Part shown: positions 1 through 8,589 of the stretch, in pieces
Layout of the letters: every line of letters starts with the position of its first letter
How positions within the stretch are numbered: position 1 is the first letter of the stretch
Origin: Chloroflexota bacterium
GTDB lineage: Bacteria > Chloroflexota > Anaerolineae > Aggregatilineales > Phototrophicaceae
Direction of reading: 5' to 3'
Assembly (NCBI GenBank): GCA_026706455.1
Contig: JAPOYS010000051.1
Coordinates: 1-55,415 of the forward strand
Length of the DNA: 55,415 nt
The notes under the pieces: model-generated
The model's input: the letters and a program-made list of their open reading frames with translations, nothing else
Database searches by the model: none
What the model was told of the DNA's origin: nothing
Position numbers and translations under genes: made by a program

Positions 1-1
1 G

Positions 2-250
2 GAGATCGCGCGCGGGCAGATCATCGGCGACACCATCGGCATGCTCAAGCTGGTCTTTCATCGCGAGAATCACAAGCTGCTGGGCGTGCATATCATCGGC
101 GAGGGCGCGAGCGAGCTGATTCACATCGGGCAGACGGTGATGGCTTTCGGCGGGACGGTCGATTATTTCATCAATACGGTATTCAACTATCCGACGCTGG
201 CCGAGTGTTACAAGACGGCCGCGTTTGATGGCGTGAATCGGTTGATATAG
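2..250 (+). CDS. sthA: Soluble pyridine nucleotide transhydrogenase, C-terminal part
   Basis: This is the 3' end of a gene cut by the window start; reading from base 2 gives 82 residues and a TAG stop. The segment matches the dimerisation domain of the class I flavoprotein disulfide-reductase family. Diagnostic strings are LVFHRE, LLGVHIIGEGASELIHIGQ and the ending FNYPTLAECY-KTAA-GVNRL, which is the SthA (Si-specific NAD(P)+ transhydrogenase) version rather than lipoamide dehydrogenase, which normally has HAHPTLSE at this point. The enzyme is cytoplasmic and moves hydride between NADPH and NAD+ using FAD. The FAD and NAD domains lie outside the window, so their residues cannot be checked. 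Dihydrolipoamide dehydrogenase is the less likely alternative. Confidence 0.85.
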   Translation, partial: EIARGQIIGDTIGMLKLVFHRENHKLLGVHIIGEGASELIHIGQTVMAFGGTVDYFINTVFNYPTLAECYKTAAFDGVNRLI

Positions 251-348
251 AGCGTTTTGAACACAGAGGACGCAGAGAGTTTTTCTGGGTTTTCAGTTGG
301 AGTCGCTGCTGCCTTCGGGAAGTCCGCGCTGCGATAGGTGGAACTGTT

Positions 349-825
349 TTACTTTCCTTCTCGCTCATTGCGCTGACGGTGGTCTCTTATCAAGAATGCG
401 CCCGCAATAGCCACCACAGTTCCACCAATCCCTAGTAATCCTTCAAGGCTTCGTCCTTGTTGGATTGTCATTATACTGCCAACAATGAGTACAAACGCCA
501 ATATGAATGCAGCTATCAGTGACAAAATGTCCCTTGTGAAAAAGAAAATCAGAGTACGTGATTCTGACCTATTGCGGTGTCGCCGAAATTCCACCGACTC
601 CGCAACTATTACTTTGCGCGTGTCCTCATCGTAGAGATTTAGGATATTGGGAGGCGGCAACGGTCCCGAAAAATGGCCATACACTTCAATTTGGCTGACA
701 AACTGTAAGAGTTGAGCGCGCTGTTCTTCTGGAACATCATTTAGTATATCTGGCGGTAAAGGCGACTCGGACGGAGGATTCTCCTTGCTAGGAGCGTTTG
801 ATACTTTGTCCGGCGCGCTGCTCAC
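349..825 (-). CDS. DUF2335 family two-helix membrane protein
   Basis: The protein is 158 aa if it starts at the GTG at 825, which overlaps the upstream stop codon (GTGA) and has AAGGA a few bases before it; an ATG at 876 is possible but lies inside the upstream gene. The N-terminal third is polar. The middle holds HFSGPLPPPNIL, the hallmark of DUF2335 (proteins often found in phages and mobile islands). It is followed by a basic stretch and two hydrophobic helices (about residues 93-115 and 125-141), ending in a charged tail. Function is unknown in the family; a membrane-associated phage or stress role has only been suggested. GC content is clearly lower than in most neighbours, in line with horizontal origin. 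Confidence 0.7.
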   Translation of the reverse strand: MSSAPDKVSNAPSKENPPSESPLPPDILNDVPEEQRAQLLQFVSQIEVYGHFSGPLPPPNILNLYDEDTRKVIVAESVEFRRHRNRSESRTLIFFFTRDILSLIAAFILAFVLIVGSIMTIQQGRSLEGLLGIGGTVVAIAGAFLIRDHRQRNEREGK

Positions 826-1058
826 GTATTCTTTCCTTCTGCCTTCCGCCTCTCGTGCTCGCCAATCGCCCACCACAGACTAGCGCCCACCGCTTCCCAA
901 TCGGCGCGCATCGCTTCCGCATCAGAACGCGCCAGGATTTGGTCGGTGAACTCTTGGCTTTCTGATCTTGTGAAGTCCATGAGGCTTGCGAGCGCCCTCA
1001 AGATAGAATTCTTGGGCAAGTAGAACGAATTCGCGATTTTGTTCTTGTCGTATGCCAT
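822..1058 (-). CDS. Hypothetical protein, 78 aa, translationally coupled to DUF2335 gene
   Basis: No family is recognised. The protein is small, soluble and mostly helical, with several Trp and acidic residues (SLWWAIGEHERRK near the end). The ATG at 1058 has GGGGGA about 5 bases upstream. Its TGA stop overlaps the GTG start of the DUF2335 gene by 4 nt, so the two are almost certainly co-transcribed and coupled. A consensus -35 (TTGACA at 1105-1100 on this strand) lies upstream, but the nearest AT-rich -10 candidate (TATATC, 1079-1074) is 20 bp away, so the promoter is uncertain. Confidence 0.55.
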   Translation of the reverse strand: MAYDKNKIANSFYLPKNSILRALASLMDFTRSESQEFTDQILARSDAEAMRADWEAVGASLWWAIGEHERRKAEGKNT

Positions 1059-1195
1059 GTCAATCCCCCGATAGATATAGTCAGCCGTAAGCTATCCGAT
1101 GTCAAGTGTATTTTCCGTAACTATCTCCAATAGCATATAGCCTGCGTTCCCATCTGTCAACAACGCCAAATCCCCCTGTGCTATACTTGTCGCGC

Positions 1196-1234
1196 CCCCC
1201 ACCCTAAATCCCTCTCCCACAAGGAGGGAGGGAC
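1196..1234. repeat. Short C-run/ACAAGGAG/G-run hairpin repeat
   Basis: A pyrimidine-rich run (CCCTCTCCC), ACAA and a purine-rich run (GGAGGGAGGG) form an imperfect hairpin just before the methyltransferase gene. The same kind of hairpin, in a longer form, lies inside the portal gene at 5230-5275. This is a common bacterial interspersed element whose translation typically reads PTPSPTRREGE. Its purine arm lies 17-30 nt upstream of the methyltransferase ATG. Confidence 0.55.
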
Positions 1235-1242
1235 TTTTCTGA

Positions 1243-2979
<1,737 letters not shown>

Positions 2980-3000
2980 AGATACAGTGACACGACGGAA

Positions 3001-3819
3001 TCAAGGCACTATCAAACCATAGACATTGTAAAGAGTTGAAAACAGCATCATGTCGAAATCGTACGGCCTGTCGTCTATATCAACGCTGAGTCGTTGTACG
3101 AGTCCCGCATCGCCGCTGGTATCTCTGAAGGCACGAAACGCAGTGCTTCCTTCTGGTAGAGTGAGCCCGGTTAACCGAGCAAAATACCTCGACCTGAAAC
3201 TTTCGGATGCAATTGTGTAGGAGTATCGAAGCCTCTTCTTATCGCCCAATGTAATTGGTACAAACACTACCAGGGCGCATGTAGCTAGCGAATCTTCCAC
3301 CCATCGCCGGGCTGTAGCAATAATTGACGCGTCATATCTGCCTGCAAGTCTACTGATTTTCCGCCAGGACAGCTCAACCTTGTCCACATCAGCTTGGAAT
3401 CTATCCAACTGGAACATACAGTTCGCTGCAAATCGGTTAGCATCCATTTCCATCTTGACAACAGAATTGTCGGAAAGGGATCGATCGTCGTCAAGCAACT
3501 TCTCATCCTGAGCAAGATTGTTTAGATGTCCAGGAATTACGAAGTGTCCAACTTCGTGCAAAATGCTGAACTTCTTTCGATGCTGTGACAACATTCTTGC
3601 AATACCAATTTCGCGTCTTGCGGGCCAAAGATATGCCCTGATCTTGGGATCGAGATTGTATTCCTGGTGAAAGAATCCTCGAATTTCAAGCTGGAGGTAC
3701 CGAGCTATTTTTTCTGCATTAGTGGGAGGATCGAATGTACTTGTTTCCTCTAGCAAGAATCGCACAATGTCTTCGCTAGTGAAATCTGCCTCAGCTTCTG
3801 CTTTAACTGTCCTCGACAC
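3001..3819 (-). CDS. ImmA/IrrE-family metallopeptidase
   Basis: This 272-aa protein has the zinc-protease motif HEVGHFVIPGH (HExxH) at about residues 89-99, after an N-terminal segment typical of ImmA/IrrE proteins. Members cleave a partner XRE repressor, as in ICEBs1 ImmA/ImmR and Deinococcus IrrE/DdrO. The partner here is the XRE gene immediately upstream: its stop is 2 nt before this GTG start, with GGAAA serving as ribosome site. The long C-terminal domain (after residue 130) is a probable sensor or substrate-binding region without clear family. A role as antirepressor controlling the divergent YjzC-like genes is inferred from position. Confidence 0.85.
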   Translation of the reverse strand: MSRTVKAEAEADFTSEDIVRFLLEETSTFDPPTNAEKIARYLQLEIRGFFHQEYNLDPKIRAYLWPARREIGIARMLSQHRKKFSILHEVGHFVIPGHLNNLAQDEKLLDDDRSLSDNSVVKMEMDANRFAANCMFQLDRFQADVDKVELSWRKISRLAGRYDASIIATARRWVEDSLATCALVVFVPITLGDKKRLRYSYTIASESFRSRYFARLTGLTLPEGSTAFRAFRDTSGDAGLVQRLSVDIDDRPYDFDMMLFSTLYNVYGLIVP

Positions 3820-3821
3820 TG

Positions 3822-4238
3822 CTATTTTCCGGAAAGGTCCGTACTGCGATAAAACTTTGAGAGGTTATCTGTAGTGTCTAAGATCTCTTGATTTCCTGAA
3901 CTGTTGTCTTCCGTGTGGAGAAGAAAACCATCAGCCAAATCTCGTTCGCCTTGTAAGGACTTCAGGTAGCTAGCGATCATGGGCTTACGTGCCTCGTAGG
4001 TCTCCGCTGTGTCATCAAAAAAATAGCTGACATGAACACCGAAATAGCCAGCGAGAATACTCAGGATGTCCGAGCGTGGCGGCGCATCTCGTTTCTCCCA
4101 ATGAGATACGTTAGCTTGTGATATTGCTAGATCTGGATGCGCCTGTTTGAGTTCGTACGCGACCTCCAGCTGCGTCTTTCCCATTCGTCGACGCAGCGAC
4201 CGTAAGCGCCCACCAAAATATCCCATGTTGCTTCTCAT
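3822..4238 (-). CDS. XRE-family helix-turn-helix repressor
   Basis: The start is set by a perfect AAGGAG (4250-4245) located 6 nt before the ATG at 4238 (another ATG is directly upstream at 4241), giving 138 aa; a reading frame extending to 4316 is less likely. The N-terminus carries a Cro/C1 HTH: LRSLRRRMGKTQLEVAYEL, then ISQANVSHWEKRDAPP and ILSILAGYFGVHVSYFF. The remainder is polar and probably the dimer or protease-recognition tail. With the ImmA gene 2 nt downstream it forms a repressor-protease switch. A 19-nt perfect palindrome in the divergent intergenic region (4348-4366) is the likely operator. Confidence 0.85.
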   Translation of the reverse strand: MRSNMGYFGGRLRSLRRRMGKTQLEVAYELKQAHPDLAISQANVSHWEKRDAPPRSDILSILAGYFGVHVSYFFDDTAETYEARKPMIASYLKSLQGERDLADGFLLHTEDNSSGNQEILDTTDNLSKFYRSTDLSGK

Positions 4239-4347
4239 CATGAACTCCTTAGCATATTTGTTCTCATATGTAGCAGTTGCCAACACAATCCGAAAGTCAT
4301 CAATCCAAGTCGGCAAGGTTAATTGAACGTTAAGATAATTAAGGATG

Positions 4348-4366
4348 ATTTATGATATTCATAAAT
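4348..4366. promoter_or_regulatory. 19-nt perfect palindrome, probable XRE operator
   Basis: ATTTATGA-TAT-TCATAAAT has 8-nt perfectly complementary arms. It lies in the AT-rich 260-bp region between the divergent XRE and YjzC-like genes. A half-site-like TATGATATT recurs about 45 bp to the right. XRE dimers commonly bind such sites; binding by this protein is inferred. Confidence 0.55.
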
Positions 4367-4456
4367 TGAATCTCATGGTGTGAATATGCAGTAAAGTATG
4401 ATATTATTGAGTTCAAGTAGCATTATTTGATCGCTTGGATGCAGATGATTGCTCGA

Positions 4457-4486
4457 TTGCATCTAGCCACTGCAAGTTTATTATAC
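4457..4486 (+). promoter_or_regulatory. Putative promoter of the YjzC-like genes
   Basis: TTGCAT (-35) and TTATAC (-10) are separated by 18 bp, ending 15 bp before the ATG at 4502. The leader would be very short and the ribosome site (GGGAGG) would lie almost at the transcript start. Confidence 0.35.
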
Positions 4487-4501
4487 CATGGGAGGTAAAC
4501 C

Positions 4502-4693
4502 ATGGCACTCTACAAAACAGGAAGAGACAGAGCTCCAGTAACCGGCACTTACGGGTTCGTCCGCTATGTTAGAAACGTTCCAAGTATACCGCCTCCAACA
4601 GCCGAAGAGCGTCGAATTCCGCTTAAACGAAATGCACCATTTCCGCCTGTAAGGTCCACTGGTGAAGCGGCGTGGTGGCGAGGTCCAAATTAG
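4502..4693 (+). CDS. YjzC-like small protein 1
   Basis: This 63-aa protein is preceded by GGGAGG 6 nt before the ATG. The layout resembles the YjzC-like family: a short KTG/AP start, then GTYGFVRY, a spacer, RRIPLKRNAPFPP and a final aromatic WW with basic residues. The match is weaker than for the next gene, to which it is probably paralogous. Cysteines are absent. Function is unknown in the family. It is transcribed divergently from the XRE/ImmA pair and is probably controlled by it. Confidence 0.6.
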   Translation: MALYKTGRDRAPVTGTYGFVRYVRNVPSIPPPTAEERRIPLKRNAPFPPVRSTGEAAWWRGPN

Positions 4694-4711
4694 TAGCCAA
4701 GGAGGTAACCT

Positions 4712-4894
4712 ATGGCTAAGACGCAGAAACCCGGCAACAATCCACGCAAGCCGGGCGAGTACATTGAGCGGGGTCCAAGAGGTGGGGAAGTTTCAAACCC
4801 ACGCACCGTGACCATCGAGAAAGGCGACAAACCATTGCCTCCAACCCAAAAGCCGGGGCGTACGTGGGAACGAAAAGGACCGCCGAAACCTTGA
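4712..4894 (+). CDS. YjzC-like small protein 2
   Basis: This 60-aa protein has an almost perfect Shine-Dalgarno (AAGGAGGT) just before the ATG, implying strong translation. The sequence follows the YjzC pattern closely: KPGNNPRKPGEYIERG, a P-R-G-G turn, a strand TVTIEKGDKPLPPT, and a last W-x-RKG. YjzC-type proteins are small, highly charged and without assigned function. It starts 18 nt after the stop of the first copy, so the two form a tandem pair on one transcript. Its 3' end reads into an unrelated repeat-rich intergenic stretch. Confidence 0.65.
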   Translation: MAKTQKPGNNPRKPGEYIERGPRGGEVSNPRTVTIEKGDKPLPPTQKPGRTWERKGPPKP

Positions 4895-4983
4895 GCACCG
4901 AAGCACGTTCACATATGCGAGAGATTGGATCCCTCGCACTGTCTTTTCTTGCATTTCTCTGCACCCTCTGTGGTGAAATAACA

Positions 4984-5009
4984 CGGGCGAGCCGCCGGCT
5001 CGCCCCTAC
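4984..5009. repeat. GTAGGGGCG-family hairpin, single unit
   Basis: CGGGCGAGCCGCCGGCTCG and CCCCTAC form one hairpin of the family described at 27370-27443. It ends 7 nt from the portal stop codon. Just before it (about 4958-4975) lies a CACCCTCTGTGG stretch of the CCACAGAG-type repeat. Confidence 0.7.
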
Positions 5010-5016
5010 AGCTTGC

Positions 5017-6423
5017 TTAACCCAGCCCCGCCCTCACCCCCGCAAACACGGACTTCACACTTTCCCGATCCCGCGCAAACAACAAGCCCGCGCTGACCTC
5101 AAACGCCAGCTCGTCCGGCAGCGCCCGCACCTCGAAGGCGCGCCCCGCGTCCCGCTCCAGCCGATTCAGCGCGAACCGCTCCCACTGCGCCAGTTCATTC
5201 TCCACCGCCGACTTGCCCGCCGATTCTAGCTCCCCTTCCCTCCTTGTGGGGGAAGGGGTCGGGGGATGGGGGGTTGCGGCGGCCTCCCCCCAAGCCACCG
5301 GCGGCAGCTGAAAGTAGTTTGCCCGCAGCTCGTTGATGCTCAGCAGCGGATAGGCCGTGCGGATCTCTTCCAGCCGCGCCTGCGCGTCGGTCGGGCGGAT
5401 ATCATCGTATTCGGCGACCAGGTCCGCGCCGTAGAAAGGCAGGAGCTCCTGCGTGATCTTCTGGGCGATGCGCACCAGCTTGGGGTAGAGCGCGCGCTCG
5501 ATGAACTGGCGCTCGGCGACTTTGGCGTTGGCTTCAGTGGCGTTCTCGCTGACCAAGCCGACGGGGATGCCGAAGATATTGAGGATTTCATCGCGCTGCG
5601 CCCGCCGCCCTTGCAGGAAATCGAGATCGCTGTGGCTGAGGCCAATGTGCTGCCATTCGATGGCGCCGCCGCGCAGGAAAGCCGTCCGCCGCGATGCGCC
5701 GCCGTAGTTGCTCCGCCATTCGCGCTTGATCCGCTCGAAGTCGGTATCGCTGATGAAGTCCTTGATGTTGACGATGCCGGCTGGCACGCCATTGTCCTGC
5801 CCGAAGGTATTGCGATTCCAGTCGGCCATGTGCCTGTCGCTGAGCACCGCGCCGCGCGCCGCCGCAATCGGCGACAAGCCGTAGAAGTCATTGTCCGGAT
5901 GCCAGCGGCGAAAATGCAGGACTTCGATGGCGTCGAGGGGGATGCGCTCGCCGTGGATCTCGTAGAGGTAGCCGGCGACGATGCGTTGCTCATGCGGGAC
6001 GATGGTCACGCGATCGGGGCGCAGCAGCCAGATCTCGCGCGGCTGCCCGCGTCCGTCGCCAGCCAGGAACCAGTAGGCGTTGCCGTGCAATTCCAGCGAG
6101 CCGATGGTCTGCTCGAAGAGCTCGAAGCGGCTGGTCAGCGGATTGGGATTGCTCAGCAGCCGTTCCAGCGGGTGATTTTCGACGCCGACGCGCTTCTCGC
6201 CAGCGAGCCGATAAACTTTCAGCGGCACGAGCGCGCCGGCTTCGGCGATGCGGTTGATGGCGATGTAGACCCAGGGCGAACCTTCGTAGACGCGAGCGCT
6301 CTGGAGTTCGAGCGGCGGACTGAGGTTGTGGCTATTGTGCGCCGCTACCCGTTCGATATGGGGGGCGCGCGGACGCAGGCGATCGCGGCGGGCGCGGAAA
6401 AAGTCGGTGAGCCAGTTGAACAT
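5017..6423 (-). CDS. Phage portal protein, HK97 type
   Basis: The 468-aa protein is close to full length for HK97-type portals. Family features in order: an N-terminal segment with SPWVYIAINRIAEAGALVPL, NHPLERLLSNPNP, the HGNAYWFL strand, EVLHFRRWHPDNDFYGLSPI, and NTFGQDNGVPAGI before the stem and wing region. Portals form the dodecameric DNA gate of tailed-phage heads. No head, protease or tail gene is adjacent, and the terminase is 43 kb away, so this is an isolated gene. About residues 385-400 (HPPTPSPTRREGE) are the translation of an interspersed hairpin, inserted in frame before the C-terminal tail. The start ATG has GGAGCG about 3 nt upstream. Confidence 0.88.
   Translation of the reverse strand: MFNWLTDFFRARRDRLRPRAPHIERVAAHNSHNLSPPLELQSARVYEGSPWVYIAINRIAEAGALVPLKVYRLAGEKRVGVENHPLERLLSNPNPLTSRFELFEQTIGSLELHGNAYWFLAGDGRGQPREIWLLRPDRVTIVPHEQRIVAGYLYEIHGERIPLDAIEVLHFRRWHPDNDFYGLSPIAAARGAVLSDRHMADWNRNTFGQDNGVPAGIVNIKDFISDTDFERIKREWRSNYGGASRRTAFLRGGAIEWQHIGLSHSDLDFLQGRRAQRDEILNIFGIPVGLVSENATEANAKVAERQFIERALYPKLVRIAQKITQELLPFYGADLVAEYDDIRPTDAQARLEEIRTAYPLLSINELRANYFQLPPVAWGEAAATPHPPTPSPTRREGELESAGKSAVENELAQWERFALNRLERDAGRAFEVRALPDELAFEVSAGLLFARDRESVKSVFAGVRAGLG
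5230..5275. repeat. Interspersed hairpin inserted in frame in the portal gene
   Basis: A C-rich arm (CTCCCCTTCCCTCC), TTGTG and a G-rich arm (GGGGAAGGGGTCGGGGGATG) lie within the portal reading frame. On the portal strand it is read as PHPPTPSPTRREGE, a low-complexity string that this class of repeat produces in many genomes. The frame is kept on both sides. Confidence 0.6.
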
Positions 6424-6509
6424 GCTTCGCTCCTTTGATTGGTCTGGGCGCAGGCTAGCACCGCGCGCGCCTCAAAGGGCGACTATACGTTCTCGCGAAT
6501 TAAGACGAT

Positions 6510-6536
6510 GTAGGGGCGAGCTATCAGGTCGCCCGC
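6510..6536. repeat. GTAGGGGCG-family hairpin, single unit
   Basis: GTAGGGGCGAGCTATCAGG followed by TCGCCCGC is a partly eroded single hairpin between the portal start and the toxin remnant. It overlaps the last codons of the remnant frame. Confidence 0.6.
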
Positions 6537-6794
6537 GCGCAGAAGTGTCCAACCCGGCACAGTGTTGCCATCCTTGCGAAGCTGAATATTGTTAGCCAAA
6601 TGACAGTATCGGTGACAAAGAAATAAACGCGGAAACCTCCGCTCTTTCCACGTCCTGCTGAGCTATCTTTCATGCGAGCAGTCCAAAGGGGCGCCTCGTC
6701 AACACCAGAGACGCGCTGCCAGCTTGTGGCGATTCTTGCGCAGCTTCTTGAGCTGCCGATCAAAATCGGCTATTCTACGCACCGCCTTGGCCAC
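6524..6794 (-). pseudogene. RelE-like toxin remnant
   Basis: The first frame, from GTG 6794, reads VRRIADFDRQLKKLRKNRHK, the N-terminus of a RelE/HigB-type toxin, and stops after about 31 codons. A second frame then gives GVDEAPLW, KDSSAGRGKSGGFRVYFFV and WLTIFSF, the C-terminal core of the same family. Some 25 central residues and the final helix are missing, so an internal deletion plus frame change has destroyed the gene. Compare the better-preserved relative at 53079-53418, which shares RGKSGGFRV. It begins 4 nt after the stop of the YwgA-like gene. Confidence 0.65.
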
Positions 6795-6798
6795 CGGT

Positions 6799-7347
6799 CT
6801 ATCCTTCAAGCAGATCGTCGACCAACTCAAGAGCCGGGCGACCTCCGCCCGCCGCGATTTCAGAGAAGCCGCGCTGAAAGCTCTCTTCTTGCGCCTTCTC
6901 ATCCGAGTAGTCCTGAAAGACGCTATTCTGTCTCTGTTCCGGGTACAGGTGATAGATTGCTCGCACGAGTTCATTAAACGACATGCTCGTCACCCACCCA
7001 ACTATTTGCCTTATTCCCGATTCCAGGTCTTCCGACAAATCTGACAGGCCGCACAGCTTGGTTGGGGCGCCAGGCGCCAAGCGGTATGAGGGGCGACTTC
7101 CCGTGCCAGCGAGCGCCTCTATCACTAGCCCGTCGCACAATCTGTCAAGATCAGTGTAAACATCCTGTGCGAAAGGTCCGTACATATACGGCCGAAATTG
7201 ATAGAAATCGGATGGCACCTTCCCATCAAACTCCTCGCCGACCAAAAACACTGATTTCTGCAGCTGCACTCGGTCAAGACCATCTTCTCCCGCAGCTGCA
7301 AGAATGGCGATCAATATGCACTCTCTGCTCGCCATTTGCTCGCTCAC
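6799..7347 (-). CDS. YwgA/SocA-like hypothetical protein
   Basis: The GTG at 7347 is preferred because GGAGG lies exactly 6 nt upstream; the protein is then 182 aa. The N-terminal half resembles the YwgA/Panacea-SocA fold: ILAAAGEDGLDRVQLQKSVF, then FYQFRPYMYGPFAQDVYTDL, where the xLQKxxxL and YGPFxxDVY positions are the recognisable part. The C-terminal half is helical and acidic. Some proteins of this fold act as antitoxins or protease adaptors. A broken RelE-like toxin gene follows 4 nt downstream, so this may be an orphaned partner. That role is inferred from context only. Confidence 0.55.
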   Translation of the reverse strand: MSEQMASRECILIAILAAAGEDGLDRVQLQKSVFLVGEEFDGKVPSDFYQFRPYMYGPFAQDVYTDLDRLCDGLVIEALAGTGSRPSYRLAPGAPTKLCGLSDLSEDLESGIRQIVGWVTSMSFNELVRAIYHLYPEQRQNSVFQDYSDEKAQEESFQRGFSEIAAGGGRPALELVDDLLEG

Positions 7348-7472
7348 ATTACACCTCCCAACACCGCCTGCCAATCACAAACAGTATAGACAATACCAAA
7401 TACACAGTCAAAAGTACGATTATCGCGGAGTCGTGTGTGTCGTGGATACGTCAATATCGCAAGGCAATTTCA

Positions 7473-7598
7473 GGGCGAGCCTTGGCTCGCTCGCCCGCCA
7501 ATACGACGTCCGCGCACATTGAACTGTAGGGGTGACCCTTGGGTCTCCCTCAGCCAACAATTCGCGCCAAGCCAGGGCGAGACAAGTCTCGCCCCTAC
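7473..7598. repeat. GTAGGGG hairpins: single unit plus 73-bp mirror composite
   Basis: A single hairpin (GGGCGAGCCTTGGCTCG at 7473 onward) is followed at 7526-7598 by a composite: GTAGGGGTGACCCTTGGGTC, a spacer, then GGGCGAGACAAGTCTCG with CCCCTAC. These occupy most of the 282-bp gap between the YwgA-like and FHA genes; nothing else is seen there. Confidence 0.75.
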
Positions 7599-7629
7599 GA
7601 ATTGTATTAGCGGGCCACGAGCGCAAATC

Positions 7630-8433
7630 TCAACATCCAAAGCCCAGCGCCAGAATGACATCGCGCACCACCGGCAGCTCGCACCAGAGATTGAGCACAT
7701 CAATCAAGGTCAAGGCGATGAAAGCGAAGCAGACGAATACCAAGACGAAGAAGACGAAACAGCCGAGGATGAGCCAGGGCGATGTGCCGCTGCTCTCTTC
7801 GCGCGCGGCGTAGGGATCGTAGTCGTAACCCGGGTAGCCTTGAGGCGGCGCCGGCGGCATCTGATAGCCGGCTTGCTGCTGCGGATAGTAGCCCGGCGGC
7901 GGCGCGGCTGCCTCTTCGGTATAAGTGGGGTATGCGGGCTGCTGCGGTGGGGGAAACTGCTCGCCGTCCGGCGCGTAGGGATCGGCCGCCGGCGGGGGCG
8001 CCTCACCCAAGCCATAGTCGACGGGAGGCGGCGTATAGCCCGGATCGGGCCTGGGCAGGGCTGGCTCGACCGGCGGGGCGGGCGCGGGCGCTTCCATGGC
8101 GAGCGGCGGCGCGTCTCCCGGCGCTCTGACGCGCTCAAGCGCCAATGTGACCGTCTCGCCCAAGCCAATCATGTCGCCGTTTTGCAGCGGCGTCACGCCC
8201 GATACGCGCTTGCCATTGACGAAAGTGCCATTGGTTGAACCGAGATCTTCAATCGTCAAGGTGTCGCCCGCGAGCATCAGGCGCAGGTGATGACGGCTCG
8301 TTTCGCGGTCGTTAATCACGATGTCATTGCTGATATCGCGGCCCAGCGTGGTGACATCTTTGCTGACTTCAAAGGCGTGGTTGGGCTGCGGACCCCGGCG
8401 GACAACTAGACGCAAGCTGTCATTCTGCTGCAT
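7630..8433 (-). CDS. FHA-domain protein with C-terminal membrane anchor
   Basis: This 267-aa protein has GGGAGGG just before the ATG. Residues about 8-98 are a forkhead-associated domain with all core motifs: TTLGRDISNDIVI, ETSRHHLRL and DLGSTNGTFVNGKRV (GR, SxxH, NG). FHA domains bind phosphothreonine peptides. Residues about 105-210 are a Pro/Ala/Tyr-rich linker (PPPAADPYAP, YPQQQAGYQ). They are followed by a hydrophobic helix (WLILGCFVFFVLVFVCFAFI). This suggests a cytoplasmic FHA head tethered to the membrane, probably reading Ser/Thr-kinase signalling linked to envelope growth. No kinase gene lies beside it. Confidence 0.88.
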   Translation of the reverse strand: MQQNDSLRLVVRRGPQPNHAFEVSKDVTTLGRDISNDIVINDRETSRHHLRLMLAGDTLTIEDLGSTNGTFVNGKRVSGVTPLQNGDMIGLGETVTLALERVRAPGDAPPLAMEAPAPAPPVEPALPRPDPGYTPPPVDYGLGEAPPPAADPYAPDGEQFPPPQQPAYPTYTEEAAAPPPGYYPQQQAGYQMPPAPPQGYPGYDYDPYAAREESSGTSPWLILGCFVFFVLVFVCFAFIALTLIDVLNLWCELPVVRDVILALGFGC

Positions 8434-8589
8434 GATTCCCTCCCCAGTCAGCGAGCCGCGCTGTTCCGCTGTGATGTCATGCTCGCGTTCAACCGCCCGG
8501 CGAGCTAACCGGACATTAGAAGGCTAATTATAGCAAAACTCGCCGTCAATCATTCTCGCATTATAGCTTGTTTTGTCGCCGGCTGAGAA

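Noticed and set aside
349..876. ATG at 876 as start of the DUF2335 gene
   Set aside because: It lies 55 bp inside the upstream gene with no ribosome site, while GTG at 825 has AAGGA and a GTGA stop-start overlap.
5017..6423. A complete prophage
   Set aside because: Only a portal gene is present here; flanking genes are host or unrelated accessory genes, and no capsid, tail, lysis or integrase gene was found.
5266..6438. 390-codon plus-strand frame opposite the portal gene
   Set aside because: Antisense shadow of the portal reading frame; no recognisable domain.
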